From Tamarix chinensis (lineage: Eukaryota > Streptophyta > Magnoliopsida > Caryophyllales > Tamaricaceae): a stretch of 64,000 bases of DNA. Made by a program: the position numbers and the translations under genes. Positions 12,437-25,259 of this stretch are shown here, piece after piece. Within the stretch, counting starts at the first letter, position 1. Each line of letters starts with the position of its first letter. A model generated the notes under the pieces. That model did no database searches. It was given only the letters and a program-made list of their open reading frames with translations, and was not told where the DNA came from. The DNA is taken from assembly GCA_030549775.1 (NCBI GenBank), contig CM060171.1, positions 63,150,360 to 63,214,359 of the forward strand. Reading direction: 5' to 3'.

Positions 12437-12677
12437 CTCCATCCATATAAATGGTTAAAATTTTTGTCATCAACTCTTTTATAAAAAATAAAGTCACTTT
12501 AGAAAAGTTAAAACCTATTTTCCACTTTTACTTTCACCTTTTTTCTTTCATTATCCATGGTTTAAATGCTTTTATATATTTCAATGAATGTTATAATTGA
12601 AATTTTAAGATAACATTTATTAGTTCCTTAAAAATATGTAAATTGTTATTATGACTTCGGTTTTGATATAGATGGAG
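12437..12677. mobile_element. Stowaway-type MITE
   Basis: The left end CTCCATCCATATAAATGG and the right end GATATAGATGGAG form a terminal inverted repeat of the CTCC(C/A)TCC Stowaway class, with a TA dinucleotide on both sides (12435-12436 and 12678-12679). The length of 241 bp is typical of Tc1/mariner-derived MITEs. There is no coding capacity. It lies inside the 5' non-coding part of CACTA-2 and so inserted after it. Confidence 0.8.
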
Positions 12678-12772
12678 TAGTAAAAAAAGAAATAACAATT
12701 TAATTTTATTCAATAATTACTCTTTAATGCAAATTTTTCTATATTTTCATAATTTTTGATGTATTAGCATCA

Positions 12773-12775
12773 TTA

Positions 12776-12822
<47 letters not shown>
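12773..12822. repeat. (ATT)n microsatellite
   Basis: About 16 uninterrupted ATT units just right of the Stowaway element. Confidence 0.9.
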
Positions 12823-12823
<1 letters not shown>

Positions 12824-13299
12824 CAATAAAAAATAAAAATAAAATAAAATTTGCTAGCTATGCAACTCTTTTCTTAAAATTATTTATCTTATTTTTTAGC
12901 ATTTACTTTTCCATACATCGTGAATCAACATTATAAGTTTATATCATTCACCTTCCTAATTAAGATTCTAATTATATAACCTATCATGCTTACATACTAA
13001 CATCTTAATTAAAGACATAACCTAAAAAAATATTAATTAAGCTCTAATATGCTCACCAAACAAATTAAAATTACATATCACCGAATTTAATATGTACTAA
13101 CATGCTGCCGTAAAAGCATACACACAAACTAAGATATTGTCTCACATATATATTTATAACAAAATTAACTAAAATATTTATTATACTCTATCATACTAAT
13201 ATTTATTCTAATCTAATAAGCATAGGAACAACTACGTACGATAATTAAATTATTAACATAACCTAACACTATAATAAAACTCATTTTCACTAACAATGT

Positions 13300-13560
13300 T
13301 TTTGCAACAACAATATATTATCGTCGCAAAAAATGATTTATGGCAACGACAATTTATTGGTGGGTCTAAAAGTTCTTGCATAAAATAATTAACCTATACA
13401 TGTTATTCATATAAATTGAGGAAAATGTTTTGAAACGACAAAGCTCGTTGCAATATATGCAACTTAATTTTTACAATGATAATTTTTTATTGCAATATCT
13501 AACAAATTATTTACAACGATGTATTGTCATGGAAAAACATTTAATTAAGCTATTGCAAGG
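13300..13560 (+). repeat. Left subterminal repeats of CACTA-3
   Basis: Words such as TTTTGCAACAACAATA, TCGTCGCAAAAAA, GGCAACGACAATTTA and ACAACGATGTATTGTC recur in both orientations. They match the GCAACGA words at the right end of the same element and are the presumed binding sites of the ORF2-type protein. Confidence 0.65.
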
Positions 13561-13719
13561 ATTTTTTTTCAAATCTATAGATTGTTCTACTACAACTTTG
13601 TTACAATAAGTAAAAATAAATTAAAAATTTACAATACTTACTTCATAATTTTATAGCAATAATTGTATTTTATCATTGTAAAAAAAAAGTTAATGTTGTG
13701 AAAGAAAACAACTAAAAGT

Positions 13720-16700
13720 CATTGCCAATACTACATAATTAATTGCGTCCCTCTTCAGGCATGGATAATAAAATTAAGTACAACATCTTCCTCCTTTATG
13801 AGTGTATTAGGCATATGTATATACTTTCTGCAGGTTGCACCAACCCTCAATAAAAGAAGAAACAACAACCCAGCATTCCCAAGCTTTTGTAAGATCTTCA
13901 TTCGTGAGTGCTACCTTCGGTGACCGCTACCATCACCAACCATTTCCTTCACCAAATCACTTCCTTTGTTGAAGATACTACATCGGCTTTGCTATAGAGA
14001 ACATCTCCTCCCAACATTTAGCCCTAATTAATTCTCAATTGTGATAATTTAATTTTTAGAACTAATCTTCAATGAATTAATCATCAATTCATAATATTTT
14101 ATCTCTAATTCTTTGCATTTTGTTCAGATAATTCTGTGATAAAGACCATAGTTTTTATATTCAAACTCTCACTCTCCCCATATCGTTGGTATTTATCCTA
14201 CCTCTACCGTTATCGATGAGCAAGAGAAGTACCTACTCTTTCCCACATAGCCCAACTATTTGTTCAATCATCCATCTTCATTTTTTTTCTTTTATTTCTG
14301 ATAAGGGCACAAAGCGTTGACTATTCAATTTTTATTTTGATTTTTGACATTTAGTTAGCTTTATTAAGTTTTGATTTTTTTTGGTTTTTAAATTCTTCAT
14401 TAAATGGCTTTATCTCGGTTGATTTACTTATATAAATATCTTGATTCTAGTAAAGGTGTAGGTTTTAAGTGTTGTCATGCAATTTAATATTTTCTTTTGT
14501 TGGTCAATTTGTTTTTTAATGTTGTAGTGTGTAAACCGAAATTACTTCTGCCTTAATTTGTGTTGTTCATTTGAGAACTCGACATTATAAAGGGGTCAGC
14601 ATTGATTTTAAGGGATTTTAAATCTCATAATTGCCTCCATTTGTTTTTATATTACATTTATATTGTTTAGGTTATTTATGCATGTGCTATTATGGTACTG
14701 TTAGCCTATTTTGATGCTTTAATGCATAATTCATAACTTCATTACTTATGTTCATACCTTTTCCTCCTTCCTTTTTTTTAGTTTTGTTGTTAGATGCTGG
14801 ATTTTAGTATCTTCATGCTCTACTTTTCATGTTTGTTTCATCTACAATACTTGTTCATTTTACCTTCTCTCTGTATTGTTCCTAGCCATCTTTATCACTT
14901 TTATCTTTACACAAATTTTAGTTTAAGGAAAACACTGACATAAGATTATATCATTGAAAAGAAATTTTATTGTTGTTCTCTCCTTTTATTGGGTTTATTA
15001 TATGTATTTTTTTTAGTATCTCACTCAGTTGTTATGTGACTGCAATAAGATAAGCCCCTTTTTTTTAATCTTTTTTCTACAACTGTTATAGGACATTTAA
15101 CTAGGGTGATTTTGACTCTACTTCTCTATATTATATAGCTAATGGGAAGCCCTATTATTATTATCATTTATGGATTGAAGTTTCTTATATGGAACTTGGC
15201 GATATCTTCTTTATTTATATCTGTGTATTGGTCTTTCTGCATTAATAACTTGTTGTGTGAAAAGTATAGAAAATTAGGTCCTTTCTAATTTTGACTGGAA
15301 GAAATATTTTTCTTGATTAATACATTAAATGCATTTTAATGCGTGCATGTATGGATTGTTTTGGAATGAGGAACATGTTTTGTCCTCTAGTTGTTCGATT
15401 TATTTTGCTATTTTGAAGAGTTGAGGTCAGACTTAGTATGGTCTAATTCTTAAAAATGATTATAAATGTTTTAGAACATAACCAAAGGTATCTCTACGAC
15501 TACAACTTTGTAAACCTATGCCAAGCCATGGGATAATTTTTGTTGCGACCTAGACGGGTGATAATTTCCTGGTCTGTGCAGTATTGTTGTTTTATATGTT
15601 GTTTGTATGACAAAAATTTTCAACTATCCATCTATATGCCATAGCTCGTCCATTAAAGCATTTTTAATAGTTTGTAATCTCTACCTCTCGTTATGCTTGT
15701 TCATTTGTGAGATAATCTTGAATAGTTCTTAGTAAATATATTGGTGTCATTGAGATATACCCATTAGATTTGATAGGTTAAATGACACTTGATTAATAGA
15801 AACATTTTCAAGAGCTGAAGAGACAAAAAAAAGCTCTATAGAGTCATCTATTTGCAACTTTCTACCATATGTGATATGTCTCCTCAATATTGACATAACC
15901 ATGTCATAGATTTCCAGGATCTACCATCATGCTGCCACCCTTTGGTGTGAACCTGGTAAGTTGTAGCCAATCTAGTCGTAGCCACCCTTTAGGATACTAT
16001 TGTGAAAGACCAAGAGATCAAGAACATGATGATTACAACAACAGAAAGAAAATCTCAACCCTTGATAAGTTATGACATTTCCAACTTTAGAATGCAAGTA
16101 GATCAAATATGATAAATAATCATCTAACTTGAAGGTACACTAAATAACTTAATCAATATCTACCAGTGCCAATGAAGCAGGTTTAACTAAAAACTACTAT
16201 CATAGCATAACCATATATGATAAGAAACGAAGTTTGTTTCCCCCCATTTCAAACACTAAACATGGTTTTTGCTAAAGCCCTATGGTAATGACATATCCAC
16301 ACAACATACCTATCTAGAGTAATAAGGGCTAGCTTGGATAATGGTTTTTTTAGTTACAAATACCCCCAAGTCATCAATAAAATCATTATAAGGGACTACA
16401 GAAATGAAAAAGTCACATAAATATTATATAGAGAGATAAAAATATTATAGTTTGCTGCAACAATCACCTATATAAAAGCAGTTATACAACAGCAAAACGA
16501 AGGAAGCTCAATTGTCTTAATTTAAATCCATACAACAATAATTGCTCCAACAACATCAAGTGACTTTTATCCATATTTGCATATTAAATTTCCCACCCAA
16601 ACACTAATCCATCACAAAAGATATAAGAATACAATTACACTCTCTGTATAGTAAAAACTTCTAACTAAGTAAGTATCATGGATTATAAATACATCCATTC

Positions 16701-17190
16701 ATTGCCAAAAGATTTTTAAACCCATGGATGAGCCAAATAGAATTATAATCCCCAAGGAGAAGAATCATGTGTTGCACAACATCAAATTTCAAAATGAATG
16801 TAGAAACATCTAGGAAGCATCTAATTATATTGTTCTTCAGCCTCTCGACGATCTATCTAAAATTATTTATAGCGGTGGAGGGAAATTATATTTAACATAT
16901 TTTTTTAAGATATTAAATTATTTTTTCCCTTCCTTTTTTTAATATTTCCTATTTTTGTTTTTTCCATTTTCTCATAATGCATATTACTACATTTTACATA
17001 TTCTGAACTTGTTCTTTCTCATTTTCTTGAATTCCTATTTTATTTCTTTATTATTATTATTATGTCCGTTTCAATCCTTGTGATTGTGCATCATTAAGTT
17101 TATATGCCTTGATTTGAAATGTTCCAAATTAATAGCAAATTCGCTCAAATTGTGCCAAGTATCCATGGATTATATTTCATGATGTCCTTT
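13720..17190 (+). other. Long 5' non-coding region of CACTA-3
   Basis: This covers about 3.5 kb. The part at 13750-14260 is less AT-rich, with TC-rich stretches that could be promoter or 5' untranslated exon. The 14260-15850 part is T-rich. The 15850-16830 part is locally more C- and A-rich and may be a foreign insertion, but no family is recognisable. No coding motif is seen. The TPase begins 5.6 kb from the element's end, more than usual for CACTA elements, which suggests nested insertions here. Confidence 0.4.
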
Positions 17191-17203
17191 TGAATGGGTT
17201 TTG

Positions 17204-17399
17204 GGTGTGTTTGGCTAAAAGCATTTTTTGAGCAAAAAAAAATCTTAAAATCAAGTTTATAGGTATTTGCATAAGAATTTGATAGCAGATTAATTTTTTT
17301 TTAAAAAGAAAAAAGATTATTGAATTAGCTTATAAAATAAGCTTTAATTTTCAATTTAACTTCTAATCTTCATCTTTTAATCTTCTTGTCAAGTACACC
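17204..17399. mobile_element. MITE-like unit (hAT-type terminus possible)
   Basis: The left end GGTGTGTTTGGCTAAAAGC and the complement of the right end GGTGTACTTGACAAGAAGA agree at most positions, with 196 bp between the outer ends. Non-autonomous hAT elements often start with a similar GTGTTTGG(C/T) word. I did not find a convincing 8-bp target duplication, so the class is tentative. Confidence 0.45.
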
Positions 17400-18307
17400 A
17401 TGTGTATGAGCTATTAACCCTTACATTTGCATTATGTGGGGGAGTAATAGGATAATTAGTGGTAAGATTTATAGATGTGGTAATAATAAGCCTAATGTCC
17501 TTAGTACTCTATGATGTGTTTTTCATCTGAGATAGTGTAACAATAAGCCTAGGTAACACTTGTTTAACAAAACAATTTGTTACGTGCAAGTAGTTTAAGC
17601 TATTTGGTATTATAAACCCATTATCCTTAGTCTTATTCACATATGTTTTGTTAGATGATATATAATTTTCATTATGTAGTCCTCGACTGAGAAATGAGAG
17701 ATAATTGAAGACAACATTATCATTTGTAATTTTCTATTGGTATATATCTTAATGTTGTTGTAGTTGTCATTTTTCAAGTCATATATTACTATACTTTCTT
17801 TGAACATTTATCATCGTTGATGTACACTTAATATATATTAGATATTTTATTTGTCGATATACAAAATGTCCTTTATGTGGCATAAACCTGAAATTGATAT
17901 GATATATTCATATTAAAGCGTTGATGTTTTGGATATATGATAAAATTTTAAATGGTCTATAAAAAGTTTTGGATACTCAATACTTTGGATCAGGTCATAA
18001 ATAATATGGTGGATATTTGATTTTTTTAATATATCACAAATGAGAAATCTGTGATACAAATTATCTAATTAAATGATAATAAACTAATCTAATTTAAATC
18101 AATTTAATCTTGTAATTTGATCTTACTAATAAATTATATTATCTTCAATTAATAATTTCAAGTATTTAATAATAGTTAAATATTTAACATAATAAAATTA
18201 TAAAATACAAAAAAAAACTCCAACAATAAATAAAGAATAAAAAATATAAAATTTACGAAGAAATGCAATAATTTGTAAATTATCCAACTTGATCAAATAA
18301 AAAGCCA

Positions 18308-18445
18308 CCTTGGCAGGCATTGATCAAATATATCACCATGAATACTAAAATCATCCATTAATTCTTCTATGATATTCTTTAAATACTCTGAAAATATGTT
18401 TACCATACATCTTTGGAATGTGGTAGGGGCATTACATAGCCTAAA
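18308..18445 (-). pseudogene. Ty3/gypsy reverse transcriptase fragment
   Basis: The - strand is open for 46 codons with two classic RT blocks. FRLCNAPTTFQRCM matches the family's FGLCNAPATFQRCM, and LMDDFSIHG matches the catalytic (Y/F)xDD block in the FMDDFSVYG form common in Athila-like elements. No gag, RNase H or integrase motif flanks it. It is an isolated scrap 400 bp upstream of the CACTA-3 TPase start and in the opposite orientation, probably from an earlier nested insertion now mostly deleted. Confidence 0.85.
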
Positions 18446-20455
18446 TTATAACACTTTTAGTTTGTAAGACTGTCTGTTTGTGATTTCTAAAGTTTGAAAC
18501 CCATACTGGAATATGTAAATAGGTAATTTTTCAACTTTTTTTTATTTCTATAGGTTCTTTTTTCCAAATAGTGAGTTTTTGTCATCCTAGTGTTATCTTT
18601 TTTTAGTTATTAGTTATGCATTAAATAATGTTCTCAAAATAACACTCTCTTGTTTATTTTTTTATCGAATGTGCAATGATACATTAAACAATATTAGTTA
18701 TTTCAACTACTATGATACTCAATTATACTATTATGATTTCCTGATTACCCCTATTAGAAGCAAGTTTAGTATTTTTAAAATGTTTCTTGAGAGCATATAT
18801 GAAACCGTTGTATATTGTTAGACATTTTTAGTAACTATATTACTATTTCAAAATAGGTAATGGATTTGAGAAATGAATGGATGAAAAAAAAAACGTTTAT
18901 GTCATGAATATGTATATGGTGTCAATGGTTTCTTGAATTTTTCTCTACATAACATTAGAAATGAGGATAAAGATACTATCACAACTTGATGTCCTTGTGA
19001 TAGTTTTCACAATATAATCTTTAAGCAATGAAGTGAAGTGAGATTTGATTTACTTAATTGGGGAATGTATGAGAACCATACTATTTGCAAGTTCCATGGT
19101 GAAGTAACCGAAACTTTGGATAGTGATAGCAGCAGTTTTTTGGCAAATGAGGATGAGCGTAATAATGTTGATAGTGATTATTGGAGTGATTATTCTTTTG
19201 ATAGCCTACTTAATTTACATGCTCAAGCTTGGGGAACATCACTTCTTAATTCATATTATGAAGCTAAGAAACTCATTGCAAACTTGGGCCTTGAGTGAGT
19301 TAAGATTAATGCATATAACAATGATTGTATCCTTTATTGGCAAGAGAAAAAGTATTTGAGTGAATGTCCTACTTATGGCCTATCTAGGTGGAAGACATAT
19401 GAAAAAGGCTCTTATAAGGGGAAAAAAGTACCTCATAAGGTTCTTCGATATTTTCCACTAAAGTATAGGTTACAAAGGTTATATATGTTGAGAAAGAAGG
19501 CTAAAGATATGAAGTGGCACAAAGAAGAGAGGGTAGAAGATGGGATAATGAGGCATCCTGCTGATTTATTTGCTTGGAAATCACTTGATGGTGATTACAG
19601 TTCATTTACTGATGATGCACGAAATGTTAGACTTGCATTAGCATGCGATGGATTTCAAACTTTTAAAGACTCACAATACAATATTTTCCTCGTTGTTCTT
19701 ACTCCTTGTAATCTTCCTCCTCAGATATGCATGAAAACTCATTCATTCTTCCTAACTCTACTCATACTGTGACCTTCATCTCCAAGAAGAGATATAGATG
19801 TGTATCTTGATTCACTTATTGAAGAATTGAAGGAAATTTGGGAGATAGGTGTTCAAACATATGATGCACACTCTAAGAGAAATTTTGTTATGCATGCAAG
19901 TTTATTGTGGACCATCAATAACTTCCCAACATATGCTGATTTATCTAGTTGGTTAAAAAAAAGGTCACTTTTCTTGTCCTTATTGCCATACAAAAATAAG
20001 ACACACATCATTGATAAATAATGGTGGTTACACGGGACATCGCCATTGGTTGCCACAAAATCATAGGTGAAGAAATGATGTTAATTCTTTTGATAAGGCA
20101 AAAGAAAAAGCGAGTTCACCAACTCCTTTGATCGGAGATGATGTACTTGCACACTGATGCAGGAGTATCTAATGAACCTACTAATTTTCATGCTCATATT
20201 AATCCTCAAGGTAAGGAATATTTAGCTTTCTTAATGTTGGAGCCTATCATGTTAAATATTCTTGATAATTCTTATATTCTTGATATTGAAAAACATTCAA
20301 GTTATTCTTGTAGGTATGTCACATATTTTCAAGAAGAAGATGTTCATAAACTTTGATGTGTACAAGTATTCCAAAGCATGAAAGACTATAACATACATGG
20401 GATGATACATTACAACAAGAAGATAAAGTGATGATATTCATTATTTGTATTAACT

Positions 20456-21050
20456 TGTTGTAAACCCTAACCCTAAGTGTATTTTATGTAAGTTAGGGTA
20501 TTGCTATAATTTCATGTATGTATCTTAGTCAATTGTATAGCTTTGTAATATTAATCCTTAGTATCATTTAAACAATGATATTATGCTTTGGATTAAGTTT
20601 AATATGGGCTTAATTCAACCATGATTAATTGGCTAGATTAAAAAGGAATAATTAGCTGGTTTAGGCTAGCTAACCACCAACCACTTCCTTCCCCTATATA
20701 AGGCCTTTGTATGCATGATTGTATGCATACTTGAATAATGAATGAATAAGAATTTTTTATCAAACTTTGATAAAATTTAGCTAAAGTCTAATCCTCCCTT
20801 TTGGGTTGACATAGAGCAAGGAAAATCTAGGATTCAACCTTCCTCAACCTATCTTCAACCTCGACGCATTTGAAGGCTATATAAATCTGTCAAAACCCCC
20901 TACTTGTTTCATCAATTTCTTCACCTATACTCTAGCAAATTACCTCATTTCTTTTGCATTAGTTTGTGGGTGAAAGCTTCTAACACAATCTTCAATCCAA
21001 CCTTCCATTACTTTGATAAAAACCACATCACACACTATATCCAATTCTAG
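20456..21050 (+). mobile_element. LTR-like segment inserted in CACTA-3 TPase
   Basis: TPase motifs stop at about 20155 and resume near 21059. The intervening DNA contains a segment starting TGTAAACCCTAACCC with a good TATA box in CCCCTATATAAGGCC (20695-20702) about 240 bp in. A CA-rich leader-like sequence follows, the layout of an LTR. The part at 20156-20455 holds an open frame (20138-20356) with no motif I recognise and may belong to the same insertion. Boundaries and target duplication were not found. Confidence 0.4.
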
Positions 21051-22413
21051 CATGTAAGCTATGTTGTGGAAAAAAGCGAAAATTTGATACCTCTAATATT
21101 TTGTATGGTTGGAAAAAGAAAATCATATTTTTTAAGTTTCCTTATTGGAAAATGTTAAAGATTCGACATAACTTGAATGTTATGCATATTGAAAATAATG
21201 TCTCTGATAATATTTTGTGCTCTATAATGAACATTAATTATAAAACAAAGGATACCATAAATGCTCGAATTGATTTGGTTAAAATAGGTATTAGGGATGA
21301 GTTACACCTTACTGTAGATAGAGATAAAGTGCATGTTCTAATATCATGCTATACTTTGATTGGTAATGCTAAAGGTGTAGTATGTAAGATGTTTGCTCGC
21401 TTGAAATTGCCATATGGATACTTGTCCAAAATTTCAAGATGTGTTAAAGATAATAGGAGAAAGATTTCATGCATGAAAATTGATGGCCATCATGTGTTTA
21501 TTGAGCAGCTTCTTCCTATTGTAATTTATGGTTTCTTACCAAAACATGTATGTGAACATTTAATTGAGATAAGTCTATTCTTTCAAGACCTTTTTCTCTA
21601 AAAGTATATGTCTAGAAGAGATTGACATCCTTGAAATAGACATCCTCTACACATTATACAAGCTTGAGATGGTTTTCCCTCCGAATTCTTTGATGTCATG
21701 GTCTATCTAGTAGTACACTTGGCAATAGAGGCAAAGATTGCAAGCTCGTTAGATATCAATGGATGTATCCCATTGAAAGTTACATATAAACAAATTACAA
21801 TTTTTTTTCTTTTAAGATGTAAATGATGTTATTTATGGTGTGAATTATTTGTTATCAGGTACTTGCATACCTTGAAGAAGTATATTCATAATAGAGCACA
21901 CCTAGAAGGTTGTATTAATTAAGGTTATCTTGTAGATTAATGTCCAACTTTTTTTCTCAAGATATATGGATGACAATGACACAAAATTCAATTGAAAAGA
22001 TTTTAATGATGATGATGATGATAACGACTATAAAGGAAATTTGAGAAGTAAACTTGAGATATTTTCACCACTTGGTCGATCAATAGGACAAGGTGTATGA
22101 CACCATTTTACTTTTGAGGAGTGTGAATAGGTGCATTTATATGTTCTTCAAAATTGTGATGAGCTTGCAGAGTTCATAAAATAAACTCTAACTTACATAT
22201 ATCTATCTCTCAATTTGGTGCATATTTAGTTATATTACTTGCATATCTTATGGTATGTATTTTAAAAGGGAGCACAAGATGAAGTTAAAAAAAAACCTTG
22301 ACATGTGGAGCAAAGGAACAAGTTACAATTTGCAAAATGGATACATCCTCATGTATGTGATTTTATAAAATGGTTACCTTGGCTTTCTTTGTATTTTCAA
22401 TAATGATATCTCT

Positions 22414-22435
22414 TATATATATATATATATATATA
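22414..22435. repeat. (TA)n microsatellite
   Basis: Eleven TA units inside the TPase pseudogene, probably in an intron. Confidence 0.85.
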
Positions 22436-23439
22436 GGTGCGCAAACTACATAAAGAAGGGAACATCAATGATGATGTGTATAATTTAGTTTGCTATCCAT
22501 ATAGACTTGAAAGGCATTATTCCATACATATAGTCCATTGTTTTTTTGTTGCATACTGATGATCGAAGTGATAACAGGAAAACTTAAAATAGTGGAGTTA
22601 TGGTGAAGGGATATAATCATAGTTCTGATAAAGGATATTATGGCATGTTGAAAGACATACTTCAGTTGTAATATCCAGGTGGAAATCATGTGTATGTTTT
22701 TAAAAGTGATTGGTTTGTTGTGCATCATGGTATAGGCTACATGATCAATGAAAATAGGCTAACTAACCTAAATAAGATGTGATTATTGAAAATAGACGAG
22801 CTATTCATTTTGGAGTCACAGGTGGAGCAATTATTATATGTATAAGATCCCAAATATGATGGGCGGAAATATGTTATAAAGAGGCAGCCTAGAGATCTTT
22901 ATGATATGCCAAACCAAGAGAGTAATGGAGAAAATATGGATGTGGATGCATATCAACAAATGGAGGTGAATGTTGAAATCTCATATAGTAGGCGAAGGTG
23001 AAGTTGACAATTTTTTGTCAATACATTAGCTATAGATGCTATTAGAGTGCAAGGTGAAGCAAATGTCGTGAAGTTGCTTATGATATCAAAGGAAAAGAGA
23101 CAGAGAGACTTAGATGATGACTTTATTGATGATGGTGAAATTGAAGTTTCTAAGGGTTCAAGTGAAGAAGAAGAAGATCTACATTCCCATGCTTCAGAAT
23201 GATGAAACACTTCTATTGTTTAGTCTTAATTTGTTTTTCTTTTGATTTATTTTTAATATTTTCCATTATTTGTTGGACAAAAAAAATTGAACTTGAGGGT
23301 TCAAGTGAGTTGGATGTTTTGCTGTATATTTCCTGAACTTATTTGGTATATTCCACATGTAAAAGAATGTTGTTTATAAATTGTTAAATAATGAAGCTTT
23401 TATTGTCGACCTTCAAGTCTATATTTGTTAAACCAAGGG

Positions 23440-24900
23440 AAGACATAAGTATTGGGCAAACGAAGGATGGTGAGGTGCACAGGAGCAAATAATAGGGTGG
23501 TGAAGGTAATCAGATATGTAGAAGTTAATAATATAACGAGTAATGAAGGTAATTAAATTGATTCAACAATCCTTTCTTATTCATTATTTATTTGTTAATT
23601 ATGTTTATTGATTATGATTAAAAAACTTGTAGTCGGACCAAGAGAGTTGGGGAAACAAAGGGTGGATATAACGGTAGAAGTAGTCGTTGTCATACAAATG
23701 AAAGAGGTAAATAGATTTTCGAATATCATGTTATTTGATCTTCTTAATTTTTTTTCATGACTTCTTGTTAAGTGAAACTAAAATTAATTACAATGTAGAG
23801 ACTATTTGGTGGAGAACTTATGATTTTGTTGAATAGGTTCCCCGGTCTACTACATTTCATCCACAACATATAGAAGATGCTAATATGATGGATGATAAAG
23901 GTAATTATATTGATTCTACAATATATTTTTATTTGTTGTTTATTTATTAATATGTTTATTTATAATAAATAGGACCAGAATAGTTAGGCATGATAAGAGA
24001 AGGACATAATTTTTATTCATTATTTATTTATTAAAAAGAAAGAGGTAAATAAATATATAATATTAGGGCCATTTTGACAATGATATATCGATATTAGATA
24101 GTTTATTATTTGGTTAATTAAATTTAGGCTCATTTGTGTTTAATGATGACTACTTCCACTATTATGTCCTCCTCTTATCATGCCAAATATTTTTGTGTTT
24201 GGAATAAGGTGACAATGAATGTATGCACTATATGTTCATTTTTGTGTTCCTTATTATCATGAATGACCTTATTCCAAATATTTTTCAAGGAAATCATTAG
24301 CACTAGTATCATTCAGTGCGTACATTAATCATCACATTTCTTAATACAAACATATAGTCAGATACTCTATTACAATGATAATAAGGAATATGTTTTGTAG
24401 TCTATTTTTTATTTTTTCAATATATCTTCTAATTATAATACAAACATATAGTTTGTTGAGGAGAATTGGGAAATAGATGTGGAATAAGAGCATCAAATTC
24501 TATTGAAGTTGGTTCCCTAAATATGCACTTAGATCACCAAAATTTTAGAGACAGTGAATATGAGAGACATACTCTACCAAGGGATCAGGGTAAGTTATAG
24601 TTTGATATTGTAATATCATCATTGATCTTCATATGCTTCATTTACTTATGAGTTATATGTCAATATGGATAAGAAACTCCAAATTGGTAAAAGGAAGAGA
24701 GCAAATGAATTTATTGGGAGAGTTGTTATCGTGTTAAATGTCAATGAAGTTGTTGATCGACATGAGATTGAAGAAAGACCTGAAAACAACGTTCTAAATG
24801 CTTAAATTGAAAATAATGAGCAACAAAGAAGGGGAAGTGGGTATACTTCAGCATACTCAACAATTAATGGAATTGTTGAAAATGGTGAAAGTATGTATCA
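23440..24900 (+). pseudogene. Probable 5' exons of CACTA-3 ORF2
   Basis: Downstream of the TPase stop, short coding-like blocks alternate with AT-rich stretches and are followed by donor-like GTAA or GTAT sites. They include RTKRVGETKGGYNGRSSRCH (about 23640-23700), LNMHLDHQNFRDSEYERHTL (about 24510-24580) and KLQIGKRKRANEFIGR then VVIVLNVNEVVDRHEIEERP (about 24670-24780). No domain is recognisable. The position between the TPase and the conserved ORF2 domain at 28757 suggests they are its upstream exons. Parts of 23545-23720 are repeated at 23900-24030. Confidence 0.4.
24190..24295. repeat. Imperfect inverted repeat (hairpin)
   Basis: TTTGGAATAAGGT near 24198 is the complement of ACCTTATTCCAAA near 24268. 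A second pair, CCTTATTATCAT and ATGATAATAAGG, lies just outside on the right. It could be a small MITE remnant or a chance hairpin in an ORF2 intron. Confidence 0.45.
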
Positions 24901-25063
24901 TATTTTTCTATTTCATAATATATTCCTATACAAATTATTCTCTTATATAAATGCAGTAGATGTGAGACTATAAATATTATAATACCCCAAACCTTTTATT
25001 TTAGGATTAAAGAGTAAAATAATTAATTATTGAGTAAAATTTAATTATATGTACCCCTTTTAA

Positions 25064-25079
25064 TATAATAATAATAATA

Positions 25080-25112
<33 letters not shown>
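25064..25112. repeat. (AAT)n microsatellite in LTR U3
   Basis: AAT units with one interruption, in the upstream part of the solo LTR. Confidence 0.85.
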
Positions 25113-25115
<3 letters not shown>

Positions 25116-25259
25116 CATTAGGACATAGTTATTGGAAACTAATTTAATTAACTAACCTAAAATAAATTATAATAATTTATAAATTAATAAAAATTATTTT
25201 TTATAATAATAATTATTAATAATTATTACCCCTAAAATTTTCGAAAACCCAAAGCACCC

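Larger units (their letters stand above)
18860..23202 (+). pseudogene. CACTA-3 TPase (TNP2-like) remnant
   Basis: The candidate start ATG at 18860 follows an ATAG acceptor-like site. The order is canonical. The transposase-associated domain (18860-19110) has a shifted NIRNEDKDTIT then FDLLNWGMYENHTICKFHGE. The TPase core (19210-20155) has YEAKKLIANLGLE, YGLSRWKTYEKGSYKGKKVP, VLRYFPLKYRLQRLYMLRK, HPADLFAWKSLDGDY, WTINNFPTYADLSSWLKK and GGYTGHRHWLPQNHR. DUF4218 (21059-21780) has FFKFPYWKMLKIRHNLNVMH, DLVKIGIRDELH and LPKHVCEHLIEISLFF. DUF4216 (about 22480-22920) has a shifted RKTQNSGVM, GYYGMLKDI, YPGGNHVYVFKSDWF and KRQPRDLYDMPNQE. The tail is acidic (SKGSSEEEEDLHSHASE), with stop TGA at 23200-23202. 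About 0.9 kb of foreign DNA separates the core from DUF4218. Multiple stops and shifts show the gene is dead. Confidence 0.9.

Noticed and set aside
19123..19359. Alternative frame over the CACTA-3 TPase start region
   Set aside because: The part up to about 19298 is a shadow of the frame 19038-19298, which carries the transposase-associated domain. Its tail only reflects a frameshift in the TPase.
20461..20476. AAACCCTAACCCTAA, telomere-like repeats
   Set aside because: Only two units, inside an LTR-like segment; too short for an interstitial telomere array.
22465..23210. Open frames on the - strand (22465-22728 and 22953-23210)
   Set aside because: They lie antisense to recognisable TPase DUF4216 and acidic-tail motifs on the + strand.
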